From assembly GCF_000247695.1 (NCBI RefSeq), contig NW_004624805.1, positions 500,298 through 564,297 of the forward strand: DNA of 64,000 nucleotides, written 5' to 3'. A model generated the notes under the pieces. That model ran no database searches. It was not told where the DNA came from and was given only the letters and a program-made list of their open reading frames with translations. A program made the position numbers and the translations under genes. Source of the DNA: Heterocephalus glaber. Taxonomy: Eukaryota; Chordata; Mammalia; Rodentia; Bathyergidae. Below are positions 1-11,415 of the stretch, in pieces; the first letter of the stretch is position 1, and each line of letters opens with the position of its first letter.

Positions 1-475
1 GTTGACATGTCTGTGGGAGTGGAGTATTGAATCCCCCACAATGAGTAGATCGGTATCCTTCTGTCCTTTTATGTCAAGTAGGTTTTTTTTTATGATGTTG
101 GGTGTGCCAATGTGCAGTTCATATATATATTTACAATTGTTATCTTATTTTGGTGAATAATTCCTTTACCAATGTGTAAGTAATTCCTTTACCTTCCTTT
201 ACCTTCTTTGTCTCTTCTTGAAGTCAACTTTCTCCTGACTTCTCTTGCCTTCTGCCAAGACTTTCATTTGAGTTTGTCATTTCTAATATTTCTGCTTGAT
301 TCCTTTTCATAACCTCCAATTCTTTGCCAAAGCAGTGTTTTTATCCTGCATTGTCTGTAATTCACTAAGGTGGTTATTTGTGTCTTCTTTATGTTCATTG
401 ACAAGCTGAGTGCCTTGATTTATCAGCTGTTTGTCTCCTCTTTGATCTCTTTATCTTTGGAAAATAATACAGGAG
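1..475 (-). mobile_element. LINE-1 fragment (antisense, ORF2 5' part/ORF1 region)
   Basis: The plus strand reads as the reverse complement of L1: the stretch around 1-230 matches the antisense of the ORF2 endonuclease region seen again near 24.0-24.1 kb and 28.1 kb (a cue such as the motif CCTTCTTTGTCTCTT), and the T-rich sequence to about 475 is probably the ORF1/inter-ORF part. The element runs off the left edge of the window, so its 3' end is not visible. No intact reading frame remains. It is old and degraded. Confidence 0.6.
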
Positions 476-1490
476 AACCTCTCAAGTCCCATGTTCCTCT
501 TGGGGAGTCTACCTGAGAGCCCCCTCTGCCTCCACTCCATGAGGAGAGGCTCATCACCCTCAGGAGGCCGAGCTGTGGCTGGGAACTGGGGGAGCCCGGC
601 CAGTTGCAGAGCTCATTCCCCCTTCCGGACTTGGCGAGGCTGGGGGGGCCCAGACTGTTCCCCGACTCTGTCACTCTCACAGCCGGTGGCAGGTCAGGAG
701 CGTGGGTCCGCACGCTTTGAGACCACGCTGTTGAGGGAGTGGCTGGCCAGGGACTGCGCTGCTGTCCGGGTCCTGAGTCCCTCTGGCCGGGTCTAGGAGT
801 GCAGGGTCTGCGTCTGCAGAAAGGGCCGCCTGTGCCCTGTCCGGTGCTGTCCGGGCTTTGGGCTCAGACCCCTGCAGCCATGCCTGTCACCTGCCCCTAA
901 GCCACTAGAGCTCCGGGCTCTGTGTCTGTGCATAGTGCTCCTCTGGGCCCACAGGAGCTGTGGTCTCCTGGGCGTTCTGCCATGTCGTGGTCACCTTGTC
1001 CAGGGGTCACTGTGATTCTCAAAGCTGAAGGCCACCTCCTTCCTGCTGGTTGTGTCTAGCCAGGCAGACAGCAAAGAGGGGGCCAGTGAGGCGGGAGGTG
1101 AGATTCCAGGAACACAGGAAAGATGACAGTGATTTAGATCACCGAGTAGTCTGTCAAAAGGGACGGGAATTGTGCAGTCTGGGTGAGAGGTTGGGGTTTT
1201 TTTTATCAGGGGATGAAGACATGGGAAAGGGTTTGAGCCTGCAAATGCTGATACCTAGAAATGCACTTCCAAAGGCATCCTGTTTTTGCTAATCTTTTGG
1301 GAACACCTGTATTGTGACTGATGTTGGATATCGAACTTGCAGATTGTCAAGGCCTCTCACTTAGGCCTCACAATAAAGCTCTTTAGAGCCTCACTATGAA
1401 GGAAACCTGAGAGAATTTTTCAAAGTGGGCTGCAGCAGCAAGCCGGCACCTCAAATGTGTCTGCCTCGTACAAGAAATGTGCCTCGAGGG
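476..1490. other. GC-rich stretch without a gene; possibly an L1 5' UTR remnant
   Basis: About 1 kb, GC-rich to roughly position 1040. Several open frames cross it on both strands, but none has recognisable protein similarity. Because it adjoins an antisense L1 fragment on the 5' side of that element, an old L1 5' UTR is the simplest reading. This is inference from position and composition only. Nothing recognised between 1040 and 1490. Confidence 0.3.
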
Positions 1491-1635
1491 AGCTGGGCAC
1501 AGTGGCTCACGCCTGTGGTCACAGCACTCAGGAGGCAGGGACAGGAGGATCGACAAGGCTTGAGGCCAGCCTGGGCTACACAGTGAGTTGAAGCCTGAGC
1601 TGGCTATGTTAGCGAGGCCTTGTCTCAAAAAAAAA
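1491..1635 (+). repeat. B1/Alu-like SINE
   Basis: It starts with AGCTGGGCACAGTGGCTCAC, contains the A/B-box core with CTTGAGGCCAGCCTGGGCTACA, and ends with TGTCTCAAAAAAAAAA. The 3' half has a second short CCTGAGCTGGCTATGTTAGCG module. Its A-tail touches the 5' end of the PLK4 retrocopy. Confidence 0.85.
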
Positions 1636-3540
1636 GCGCCATGATGGAGAAATGAACAGGTATCTAAAGCACAGAATAAAACCTTTCTCAGAAAATGCAG
1701 CTTGTCATTTCATGCACCAGGGCCTCACGGGAACCTTGTATTTTCTTTCTCATGGTATATCATACCCGGGCCTCTCCTTTCCTGTATCTCACTTTACAAA
1801 ATGTAAAGATTTAGGGACTGTAGAAGACTCCATTGGTAGTGGACATGCCACAATTCCTACTACAATGACAGCTTCTTCCACCACCAGTACCAGTGCTAAT
1901 TTCTTTGACAACGAAAGACTTTTGATTGGTCACCACCCCCACATAAAATGACTATATTTCCAAAAATAAAAATTCAAGTCATTTTTCTTCAGGAGATGGA
2001 AGCAGTTTTAGTGTTCATGGGGAGATCAAGAACAAGAAACCAGTAATAGTAGAAGGGGAAGAGTAATGCAAGATGCGGAAAAAAGGTCAGATTCTCAAGA
2101 CCTGCGCAGAGCCCACTTCTCTGCTAGGTCCAGCACTTCTAATAGTCAATCTCAAACACAAACATATACAGTGGAATAACGTCACTCACCAGAAATGCTT
2201 TCAAAGTCCAAAAGATCAGGTGTAGAAGAAAATGAGGACAATGACAATGTTTGTCATTTCTTTAAGGAAAAAAACATCCAGTGAAAGATAATAGTGAACA
2301 CTTTTCAGTCATCTTTTCCAGAAAAAACTCCTTCTCCATTTTCAGGCCAGTCGCCTCAGAATGAAATGACACGACAGTGCAGTGGGAACATGCAGATGGA
2401 CACGCATTTGAGAGAAACTGCTGAGCACACAAGACGTCCAGGGTGGCCAGATTTTCAGGATACAGCAAGAGATCCCTGGCCTTATAGAGGAGCCGAGCAC
2501 AGCGTTCTGAAAATGCACGTTCTGTACAACGGCTGAATACCATGAGATGCATCACCGGACTTCATAGTAAACCTGAGAAAATTCAACAAGAACCTATTTT
2601 TGGCTTAGATACTTTTTCTGAACAAAGCAAGACTAGGGGTATGGAGTTGATGTTGGGTTATCAGAAATGTTTGCTATGAAGCTTTACGCCTTCAGCAGGT
2701 TAAAACCAAACAAAACCAGCAGGCTGTGACTGGCGTGCTTGATTCAGCAAGGTGAGTGCAGGGCTTCTGAAGGACCGTATGTCTGAGAAATCTTACAAAG
2801 AGCTTCTTCGAACAGCTGGTGATGGAAATATGATAACTGTTTATTACTCAAATGATGGAAGAGGCTTTCCCCTCACCGATAGCCCTATCTGCTGATAGCA
2901 TCAGTAGGCAGAGCTTTGACAATCCCCAGAAAAATACCAGAGAAAATACCAAGATGCTTCCAGACTTGTGCAGCTTGTAAGAGCTGAATCTCCTCCACGG
3001 CATCTGACACAGCACTGGCTAAACATATCTGGTTGGAGAATTCTCCTGATGCTAATTTTGGTTTGGCTTTATGATGGTGCAAAAAATACAGAGAAAATTT
3101 TATTTAAGTGATTGAAAACTTAAGTGTGGGAAATCTTGCACTTTAAAAGATGAAAATGAAGTTAATAGCTTGAAAGAGAAATAAAAATATATGCACACCA
3201 CATTAATGAAGGTCATCACACTTATTGAAGAGGAAAAGAGAAGCAGAGAGAAGGAGAGAGAAGAAGAGAGAAGAAGAGAGAAGACAGGGCTGCCTTTCCC
3301 TGTACTTGTGGGGAGAAAACCTGGCTGTACTGATCCCTCCGGCCACCACCTCCTCTTCCGGACCCAAGCCACTGCGAGAGAGTTCCATGAGGGTCACAGC
3401 GCCTGCTGCCAGTCCCACGTCACCACAAGAACAGCAGCCCGCACAGAGAAAAGGAGGCGTTCACAGACCACCAGGCGGGGCTCAGCCTCTGCTCCCGCTT
3501 TCCACAGTTTCGAATCCAATCCCTCGTTCTCATTGATTAG
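1636..3540 (+). pseudogene. PLK4: PLK4 processed pseudogene, 5'-truncated and internally deleted
   Basis: Polo-like kinase 4 is the centriole-duplication kinase. The copy opens inside the kinase domain with [17 protein letters not shown], one or two changes from the family sequence. It then loses about 150 codons (from the HRD loop to the end of the kinase domain) and resumes at [17 protein letters not shown]. It continues in broken frames through the linker and cryptic polo-box region (GLDTFSEQSKT, NDGRGFPLTDSP) to VGRKPG near 3315 and the serine-rich segment near 3450. It has no introns, many frameshifts and stops, and a GA-rich expansion at 3228-3285. The 3' limit is uncertain, and I see no poly(A) tail because an L1 follows. 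The parental gene is elsewhere. Confidence 0.88.
3228..3285 (+). repeat. Purine-rich (GA)n microsatellite
   Basis: An almost pure G/A tract built of AGAGAAGA-type units sits inside the PLK4 pseudogene, where the parent encodes a Glu/Arg-rich segment. It expands the copied codons into an Arg/Glu-rich open frame on the plus strand that should not be mistaken for a gene. Confidence 0.8.
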
Positions 3541-3651
3541 ACTGCCTTTCAAATATCTATGTTTGATAAATAACTGTCTGGTGGGCTTTCAACTCAAGGG
3601 ACTTTAAAACAATTTGATAAAACTTTTGCAGAAAGCCTTTCTATTTTGTTT

Positions 3652-5052
3652 GTATATCCTTTTATTGGTACATTTTAGGTGTACAGTATACTGACATTCA
3701 TCATTGGACATTTGCACCTTTACATAATCTCTCTTGGTTCTTCTTTTTCCCCATTCCCTGCCCTCCCTTCACCCCCTCCATCCCTCCCTATTTACAGAGA
3801 CTTTGTTTCCAGTTTTTCATTTTCTCATATTAATTCCATTCCCTTCTTTCCTTTTCCCTACCCCTCCCACTTCCCCATCCCCTGTGCCCCTTTTCTTCCT
3901 ATCTCACATTATCTCTTATACCTTTTAGTCCTTATTTATAATTTCAGTTTCTCACACTAGAGAAACTACTCGGTATTTACACGTGTGTGTCCTATTGATT
4001 TCACTTAAGAGTATCACCTCAATGTGCATCCATTTAGCTACAAATGTCTTGAATTTCTCATTTTTTATGGCTGAGTAGTACTCCATTTTATTAAAAAACC
4101 ACATTTTCTTGATTTAGTCTCCAGTTAATGGGCACTTGGGCTGTTTCCAAGCTTTAACTATTACAAACTGTGCTGCTATGAACATGGGTGCACATATATC
4201 ACTGTGGTATAATTCTTTTAATTCTTTGGGGAAGATACCCAGCAGGGGTATAGCTGGGTCAAATGGGACCTGTAGTCCTAGCTCTTTGAGGTATCTCCAT
4301 ACTGATTTCCACAGTGCCTGCACCAGTCTACACTCCCACCAACAGTGGAGCAGGGTTCCTCTTTCCCCTCAGCCCCCCCAGCATTTGTTATTGGTTGATT
4401 TCATGATAGCAGCCATTCTTTCTGGAGTGAGGTGGAATCTCAGCATTGTTTTTATTTGCATCTCTCCAATGACCGGTGATGTTGAACATTTTTTCTTATG
4501 TTTATTTGCCATTTCTACTTCTTTGTCTGAGAAATGTCTGTTCATTTCAGATGCCCATTTTTGGATTGGGTCTTCAAATTTGGGAGGTCTGATTTTTTTA
4601 AGTTCTTTATAGATTCGAGATAGTAGACCTTTGTCTGAGGGACCACTGGTAAAAAATTTTTCCCACACTGTGGGTTGTCTCTTCACACTGCTGGTGGTTT
4701 CTCTTGCTGTGCAGAAGCCTTTTAATAAGAAGACATCCCACTTGTTGATTGTTTGTGCTAGTTCACGGGCAACTTAGTTTTCGTTCATAAAGTCTTTTCC
4801 TACCCCAATGTCCTCAAGAGTTCTACCTAACCTCTGCTCCAACTGGTTCAGAGTTTCTATTTTAATATTTAGATCTTTAATCCATTTTGATTTTAGTTTA
4901 GTGCATGGTGAGAGATATAGGTCTAGTTTTAATCTTTGGCAAGTTGAAAGCCAATTTTTCCAGCACCATTTATTAAAGAGGCTATCTTTCCTCCAGTGAG
5001 GGTATTTGACTCCTTTGTCAAAGACGAGGTGGGTGAGTGTGTCTGGAGTTGA
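3652..5052 (-). mobile_element. LINE-1, 5'-truncated, 3' part of ORF2 and 3' UTR
   Basis: The 3' end is at the left: on the minus strand the element finishes with AAAATGTACCAATAAAA. The 3' UTR is pyrimidine-rich on the plus strand (3730-3900). ORF2 C-terminal peptides are recognisable on the minus strand, for example [20 protein letters not shown] and IPLLGIFPKELK. Homology to the other L1 copies in the window stops near 5052. Frames are interrupted, so it is inactive. Confidence 0.85.
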
Positions 5053-5890
5053 GAACGCCTTTCTACTAAGAGAATCTAAATCTATATCATAAAGGATAAA
5101 CGCTGGGAACAAAAAATGAAATTTGAGTCACATGCCAAATACAGTGGTCATAAAGTAAAATAGGATGCCTAAATGCTTGGAGAATGTTTACCCACAAACT
5201 CCCTCTGTTCACATGTTTGTATTGAACAGTTCTTTAGAGCAAAGATGTAAATGGTGTGTGTCAGCTGCAGGCCATCCTCCATGGGGGAGGTGCTCAACAC
5301 CACAAGGACAGGCCATCCTGGCAGGGTGACTTCTGTCAGGTGGCACCATGGCTGCCCAGCCTGGGTGCGTTGTGTCCCTGAATGGACAGAGGCCGCCCAC
5401 AGCCCCGACAGCATGGACAGTCACTTCTCAGGCTGTCCCAGGCCTGCTGCCCTGCATGTCCAACTGGCCAGCAGCAGAGACCGAGCTTCCTGGTGGTGCT
5501 ATTTCTTGAAAAGACAAAGTGCCCGCATAGGAGCAAATGGACATTGCCTGCGTCCGGGAGGGGCTGGGTCATCCTCTCGGAGAGCGGTGACCTTGTGAGC
5601 AGAGCAGCTCTCTGAGGGTCACAGATGCTGGGCCCACAAGCAGGGGACCCGAGGGTGCATTACAGACATGCCACCCAGCAGCAGCCTCGCAGCCCTAGGA
5701 GGGAGCCTGGGGGGTGGCACTTGTGATTCCTGCCCTGGGAGGCTCAGGCAGTCTGGACCCTGTCTCCAGAAGAAAAAAGAACAGTGGAACAATTCACCCT
5801 TCTAAATCCCGGGTTTAAATTCTTTTCCTGTACCAGTTTCTCTATTTTTGTCACCAGTATGTGTTCAGTATCTGTAATTTGAAACATGGG
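5053..5890. other. Non-repetitive stretch, no gene recognised
   Basis: Mixed-composition sequence with short open frames on both strands and no recognisable domain. A degraded SINE-like end lies at about 5712-5776 (GGGAGGCTCAGGCAGTCTGG...CCCTGTCTCCAGAAGAAAAAA). Confidence 0.4.
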
Positions 5891-5892
5891 GA

Positions 5893-6028
5893 GAGCCAGG
5901 GTTGGTGGCACATGCCTATGATCCCAGCACTTAGGAGACTCGCTGTGAGCTTGAGGCCAGCCTGAACTACATAGTGAGGCTCTGTCTCAAAAAACCAAAC
6001 AATAAATAAACATAAATAAAATACTGGG
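5893..6028 (+). repeat. B1-like SINE
   Basis: Contains GGTGGCACATGCCTATGATC, CTTGAGGCCAGCCTGAACTA and CTGTCTCAAAAAACC followed by an A-rich (AAATA)n tail. Confidence 0.85.
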
Positions 6029-6582
6029 AAACTAGTTTCTACTTTTTAAAATCAATTTCATTGGCAAACTTTGACGTCCATAACGGTCACATGCATCCCA
6101 GGGAGTGTGTTCCTGTACCTGATCATCTTGGGTCCTTTTCCCATCCCCTCTCCTCTCTTCAGCCCTCTCCTCATCATTATTTACAAAGGTTTTGTTTCCA
6201 TTTTTACCTTGGGCTCTCTTTTTTCCCCCTTCTCTTCCCCCTCCCCTCTCCCTTGTTCCCTTCCCATTTGAACATTTTCTTCCTACTTCCCAATATCTGT
6301 CCTCCATTTTGGTTCTTATTTATGCTTTTGGTTTCTCTCACAAGAGAAACACTGCAATATTTAAATATATGTGTCCTATTTATTTCACTTAAAAGTATGG
6401 TCTCAAGGTGCATCCATTTACCTACAAATTTCTCAAGTTTATTCTTCTTTATAGCAGAGCAGTACTCCATTGTATATAAAAACCACATTTTCTCTTTCTG
6501 TTCATCTGTTTATGGACATCTGGGCTGTTTCCAAGATTTAGCTACTAGAAATTGTGCTGCTATAAACATGGACGTGCATATG

Positions 6583-6890
6583 TTGCTGGAGGCAAGAGTG
6601 TCTGTGCCAGCAGAGTAGAGGCTGGTGCTGGAAGCTGAAGAATTGGTGCTGAAATCCAGGAGACAACACTGAAGTTGCAGACTGGAGCTCCTTGAAGGAG
6701 GGCCTCGAAGGAGGGAGCTGGAGCTGGGATTCCACCAAGGAAAATCAGCATGAAACCCTTCCCTCCCATTTTCCCTTTACACTGTTCCAACAGCAGTCTT
6801 CCATAAAGTGGGTCTTTCAGTGCCAAGAACCACACTGACTCGGTTCAGCTGGGCATCCCTACTCAAGCTGATAATCGGTTAACTGCTACA
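6583..6890. other. Unidentified block replacing L1 sequence
   Basis: About 300 bp that does not match the other L1 copies. It sits between an L1 segment ending GTGCATATG and one restarting GAAGATACCAAG. The roughly 35 bp of L1 expected there are missing, so this looks like an insertion with deletion. It is not a SINE or LTR that I recognise. Confidence 0.5.
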
Positions 6891-7060
6891 GAAGATACCA
6901 AGAAGGGGACTAATTGGGCCAAGTGGATCCTCTAGTTTTAGTTTTGTGAGGAATCCGCATACTGATTTCCATATTGGTTGTACCAACTTACACTCCCACC
7001 AACAACAGAGAAAGGTTCCTTTGCCCTACAGCCTCACCAGCATTTGTTAGTGGTTGATTT

Positions 7061-7142
7061 GGGGGGAGGGTACCAGGGATGGAACTGAAGACCTTGCGCT
7101 TGCAAGGCAGGCGGCGGAACCACTGAGCTAAATCCCTGGCCC
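7061..7142 (-). repeat. ID SINE (antisense) with target-site duplication
   Basis: It reads GGTACCAGGGATGGAACTGAAGACC...CCACTGAGCTAAATCCCTGGCC on the plus strand, the complement of the ID tRNA-Ala head. It is flanked by TGGTTGATTT on both sides (7051-7060 and 7144-7153), the L1 target sequence. Confidence 0.9.
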
Positions 7143-8736
7143 TTGGTTGATTTCTTGATAGCCATTCTTTCTGGAGTGGGATGGAATCTCAGTGTTGTTT
7201 TACTTTGCATTTCTCAAATGACCAGTGATGTTGAACATTCTTTCATACATTTATTGCTGTTTGTACTTCATCATCTGAAAAGTGTCTATTCATTTCAGAT
7301 TTCACTCTGTTAGTGGTTTTTTTTCACTGTGCAAAAGCTTTTTAATAAGATGAAATCCCAGTTATTGATTCTTTGTGATATTTCCTGTGTGACTGGGGTT
7401 TTGTTCATAAAGTCTGCCTACACATGTGTCTTCAAGAGTTTTACCTATACCGTCTTCCAGCAGATTAAGTGTTTTAATACTTAGATCTCTAATCCATTTT
7501 TATTTTAGTTTAGTGCATGGTGGGAGATATGGACCTCAGTTTAATCTTTCACATGAGGAAAGTCAATTTTCCCAGCACCACTTATTAAAGAGGTTGTTTT
7601 TCTTCCAGTGAAGGTGTTTGGCTCCTTTGTCAAAGATAACGTAGTTGAGTGTGATTGGAGTATTTCTGCACCTTCTAATCTGTTCCATTGATATTCAGGT
7701 CTGTTGTTTTGTTTTGCTTTGTTTTTACCAGTACCATGCTGTTTTTATCATGGTAGCTTTGCAGTAAAATTTCAAGGTGGGGTTGTGGATTCTCCTGCCT
7801 TGCCTTTCTTGCTCAAGTCTCTTCTGGTTCCATATGAATTTTAGGCTTGTTTTCTCTAGTTCTGTGAGGTATACTATTGGTGTCTTAGTTGGGATTGCAT
7901 TAAATCTGTATAACAGCATGGGAAGTATGGCCATTTTCACCATATTGGTCCTGTCTGTCCAAGAACAGGGGATATCTTTCCATCTTCTGATATCCTCTTT
8001 GATCTCCATTTTCAGAGTACTGTAGTTTTCTGTGCATAGGTCTTTCATTTCCTTTGTTAGATTGATTCTTAAGTATTTCACTTTTTATGCTATTGTGAAA
8101 GATATTATTTTCCTAATTTCTCTCTCAGTGAGTTTGTTATTTGTGTACAGGAATGTTATTGATTTTTGAGTGTGGACTTTGTATTCTCCTATGCTGCTGA
8201 ATTTGGTTATTAATTCTAGGATTAATTTTGGTAGAGTTTTTGGGGTCTTCTCTGTAGAGTATCATGTCATTCACAAATACTGATAATTTAACTTCTTTCT
8301 TTCCTATCCATATTCCTTTTATTTCTTTCTCTTGTCTAATTGCTCTGGCTACTGTTTACAGAACTATATTAAATGGGAGTCTATCTCTTGTTCCTGATTT
8401 TAGAGTGAAAGCTTTCAGTTTTTAACCATTTAGTATTGGTGTTGGCTGTTGGCTTATCATAGAAGGCCTTTATCAGATTGAGAATGACTTTCTTTTCCAA
8501 TTTTCTGTAAGGTTTTTAACATGAATGGGTGTTGGACTTTGTCAAATTCTTTTTCTGCCATCTATTGAGATGATCATGTGATTTTTGTCTTTGGTTCTGT
8601 TAATGTGGTGTATTACATTTATTGTGGGTGAATCTAGAGTGTGAGATGCTAGGATTAAGGGTGTGTAAACCACTATAGTGAGTGACTGGTTTGGCACCAC
8701 CCTAATCCTGGTAGTCTGAATAAGATAAAAGGAGCA

Positions 8737-8828
8737 GGGCCGGGGATTTAGCTCAGTGGTGCTGCTGCCTGCCTCACAAGCACAAGGTCTGGAGTTCGAT
8801 CCCCAGTACCAAAAAAAAAAAAAAAAAA
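8737..8828 (+). repeat. ID SINE
   Basis: GGGCCGGGGATTTAGCTCAG head, GGAGTTCGATCCCCAGTACC B-box side and an 18-A tail. Short flanking repeat GGAGCA(G) at 8731 and 8829. Confidence 0.93.
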
Positions 8829-8970
8829 GGAGCAGAAAGACGCTGTTAAGGTCCCTTGTTGCTTTTGCTACTTTGTGTGCGCCATGTTGTTTCTCCTCTA
8901 TGATGCCTGTTTGCCACCCCTGCCTTGCAGCCAGATGATTATGACTGAAATCTCTACAAACTGTGAGTTA

Positions 8971-9056
8971 CTCTTTTTTTTTTTTGGTACCAGGGACTGA
9001 ACTCGGGACCTTGAGTTTGTGAGGCAGGGGGCAGAACCACTGAGCTAAATCCCTGG
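8971..9056 (-). repeat. ID SINE (antisense)
   Basis: Starts with a T-run and GGTACCAGGGACTGAACTCG, and ends ACCACTGAGCTAAATCCCTG. Confidence 0.9.
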
Positions 9057-9476
9057 TGGTCAAACTGTGAAGTAAATAAACCTTTTCTCGTTGGGTGTTG
9101 GCTATTTTGTCTCAGCAACGAGTGACGCATGTTCATTGGGGAGATTGGCCTGTAGTTCTTTTTCTTTCATTGGATCCTTCTCTAGTTTTAGTATCAGAGT
9201 AATGCTTGTTTCAAGGAATGAGTTTGGGAGTACTGCTTCCCTTCGATTTCATTAAAGACTTTGAGGAGTAGTGGCATTAGATCTTCTCTAAATTTCTTAC
9301 AGAATTCAGCAGTGAACTGGTGAGGATCTGGGCTTTTCTTTGTTGACAGTTTTTTTTTAATTACTTTGAGAATTTGGAGCCAGGTGCTACCAGTAAAGGA
9401 GGATTTCCCACGTCATCCTTGCCTTATGCAGGTGCTCTGCTGGCTGTGGACAGCTCATAAGAAATGGCCATGTAAA

Positions 9477-9569
9477 GGGCCAGGGACTTAGCTCAGTGGT
9501 GCTGCCGCCTGCCTCACAAGTACAAGGTCCTGAGTTCGATCCCCGGTACCAAAAATAAAAAAGAGAGAA
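9477..9569 (+). repeat. ID SINE with target-site duplication
   Basis: GGGCCAGGGACTTAGCTCAG head and GAGTTCGATCCCCGGTACCA with an A-rich tail. GGCCATGTA occurs on both sides (9466-9474 and 9572-9580). Confidence 0.92.
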
Positions 9570-10590
9570 CTGGCCATGTATTGTGTAGGAGGCCAGCAGG
9601 CTATCATCAGCCCATGCATGTGCTCTGCCCAACATTTAGTAACTTATACTCCTTACTATTAAAAAGTCACAGAGGATTCAACACCTCAGAAATGGTTGTG
9701 ATCATAATTAAATGCGAAGACAATAGTGTGGCTTACTTGTGCAGTTTATCAGTCTTTGGGACCGGGCCTCCCTAGAGGGCCTCCCTTAGACACTTTCTCA
9801 TTCCCGGCAGACACCACCGTGGGGTACAGAAGAGTCTGGACTATCTTCTAGAGTCACTCAGTCACTAGAAAGCCATGGGCCTGGATTCCTCAGCTGCCCC
9901 CCAGGGCTGGTGTGAGATTAGAGGGTGTCCTGCCCCAAGACCTCTCAGGCTTTCTTTGTCCTGATGCCCTGTGATTTCACGAGGTTCCACATTCAAGAGT
10001 GGTGCACCATGTTGTCTTGCTCCCCTCCTTCCCCATGGGGCCTGAAGCTTCCTCCTGGTGCAGCAAAAACAGAGGAGAGTCTCAAATCTTTTTATTGAGA
10101 AGGAAACCAGAGGACAAGACATGATGCCCTTTTCCTATTCCTAGGACTTGGACTGTCACAGCTCTCAGCATGCCATACTTTCTTGAGTCTGGCGCTTCCT
10201 TTTCTCTAATTTTGCTTCTCTACGCTTCTCATCTTCCTCCCCGCCCCCCTTCCTCCTTCCCCACCTTCTGTGGTTTGAATATTTGTTCCCTCCAAACACA
10301 TGCTGAAATTTAATTGCCAATGTAAGAACACTGAGATGAGACGCTGTGCCCTCCTGTGGGGGTTAGTGCTGCAGGGGAACCTCGGTTAAGCACCTTAACT
10401 GGTTCTGGAAGGCAGGAGGAGCACCCAAAATGACCAGAGCAACAATCTGTTCTGGCTGGAAAATGTACCGAGGCCGCCGACATAGACAAGTCCTAGCTCG
10501 TGTGCCAGGCACCAAACACAAGCACTGGGACAAGACTTTTGTGTCAAAATGTCAGTACAAAGCAGTTTCGAAGCAGTGGAGTACCAAGGT
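9570..10590. other. No gene recognised
   Basis: Ordinary intergenic sequence. A short segment at about 10270-10370 (GTGGTTTGAATATTTGTTCC...AAATTTAATTGCCAATGTAAG) resembles the 5' start of a MaLR-type LTR. No coding exon is visible. Confidence 0.4.
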
Positions 10591-10594
10591 GTGA

Positions 10595-10870
10595 CTGTAT
10601 CGTAAAAGGACGGGTCGGCCCCTCTTGCCCTCGCTTTTCCCTGGGAATTTCGCTGCGGGAAGACATCGTCGCCCCTCAGAGCGGCGCCCCTCGGAGCGCC
10701 TTGTTCAAGCCGCCACCTTGGAGTCGCAGTGGGCGGGCCTGCTGCTCGCGAGCTTGGATCCCCCACCTCGGAGCTGTGGACCCGTCCATTTGCACGCGTC
10801 ACAGTTTCTTAGCCTCGCTTGCCTGGCCGCAGCCCCGAGGACCAGCTCAGACGCGACCTCGCGTCCCTCC
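10595..10870. promoter_or_regulatory. Small CpG-rich patch
   Basis: About 275 bp dense in CpG (for example GCTCGCGAGC, ACGCGTCACAG, GACGCGACCTCGCG) inside an otherwise CpG-poor desert. It is followed directly by a strongly pyrimidine-biased tract. No transcript or coding exon can be tied to it, so promoter function is only a possibility. Confidence 0.4.
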
Positions 10871-11005
10871 TCCTTTGCCTCCTTTTCTTCTTCCCCTCAG
10901 TCTGTCCGCCTCCTCTTTCTCTCCTCTTCCCTGTTTTCTGTTTCCTCCACACATTCCCTTTTCTCCCTTCTTACCCCCTCACTATATTCCCTCGCTCCTT
11001 CTTCC
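10862..11005 (+). repeat. Polypyrimidine tract
   Basis: About 140 nt dominated by C and T (CCTCCTCCTTTGCCTCCTTT and similar), then an AT-rich tail. Such tracts can form triplex structures. No gene is attached. Confidence 0.7.
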
Positions 11006-11415
11006 TTCCATATATATATAACATACATTCCATGATAGATATATTATATTATATTATACAATGATAAAGAAGGGAATGAATTGGCACCCTGCTATGCCTA
11101 GATTTTAAAGTAACTCAAGGATTTTCTCTTTACAGTCACCCATTATCTTGATAAAATATGTCCAGAAATTCAAATTTATAAATCTTAAAAATTGGGGAAC
11201 CATTGATTTCTAGTAAGAGTTTCTACTAATTAGAAAAACCACAATCAGTAAAATTACTAAATGAGTTCTATACTTTCTTTTATTGGTTGGTATCAGAATT
11301 AAGCTGTTTTTCATTAGAAGTAGAAATGAAGGCCAGATTTATAATAATTTCTCTGAATTTAGGAATGTGTTGATTTTGATGCCTTTTGAGAACTACTTCA
11401 AAAATCACTCCCTAG

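Larger units (their letters stand above)
8637..9128 (+). mobile_element. MaLR-like solo LTR carrying two ID insertions
   Basis: The block interrupts the L1. After subtraction of the two IDs its 3' part (AGTAAATAAACCTTTTCTC then TTGGCTATTTTGTCTCAGCA) is typical of MaLR/ERVL-type LTR ends found across rodents. Exact borders are estimated from the L1 break-points. Confidence 0.55.
6036..9375 (-). mobile_element. LINE-1 (ORF2 3' half and 3' UTR), interrupted by SINEs and an LTR
   Basis: A minus-strand L1 with its 3' UTR at 6036-6350 and ORF2 reverse-transcriptase/C-terminal sequence above it, e.g. [19 protein letters not shown] near 8080 and [14 protein letters not shown] near 7850. It is interrupted by an unrelated block at about 6583-6890, an ID SINE at 7061-7142 and an LTR with two more IDs at about 8637-9128. 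L1 homology resumes at 9130 and ends near 9375. No full ORF survives. Confidence 0.85.

Noticed and set aside
3191..3607. Arg/Glu-rich protein frame
   Set aside because: It is produced by the GA microsatellite inside the PLK4 pseudogene.
8737..8828. tRNA-Ala genes at the numerous GGATTTAGCTCAGTGGT sites
   Set aside because: Each is an ID SINE with an A-tail and often target duplications. The anticodon arm and acceptor pairing of a real tRNA gene are not kept.
10625..11064. Protein-coding frames at 10.5-11.06 kb
   Set aside because: They run through a CpG patch and a polypyrimidine tract and give Ser/Pro/Leu-rich low-complexity translations without known similarity.
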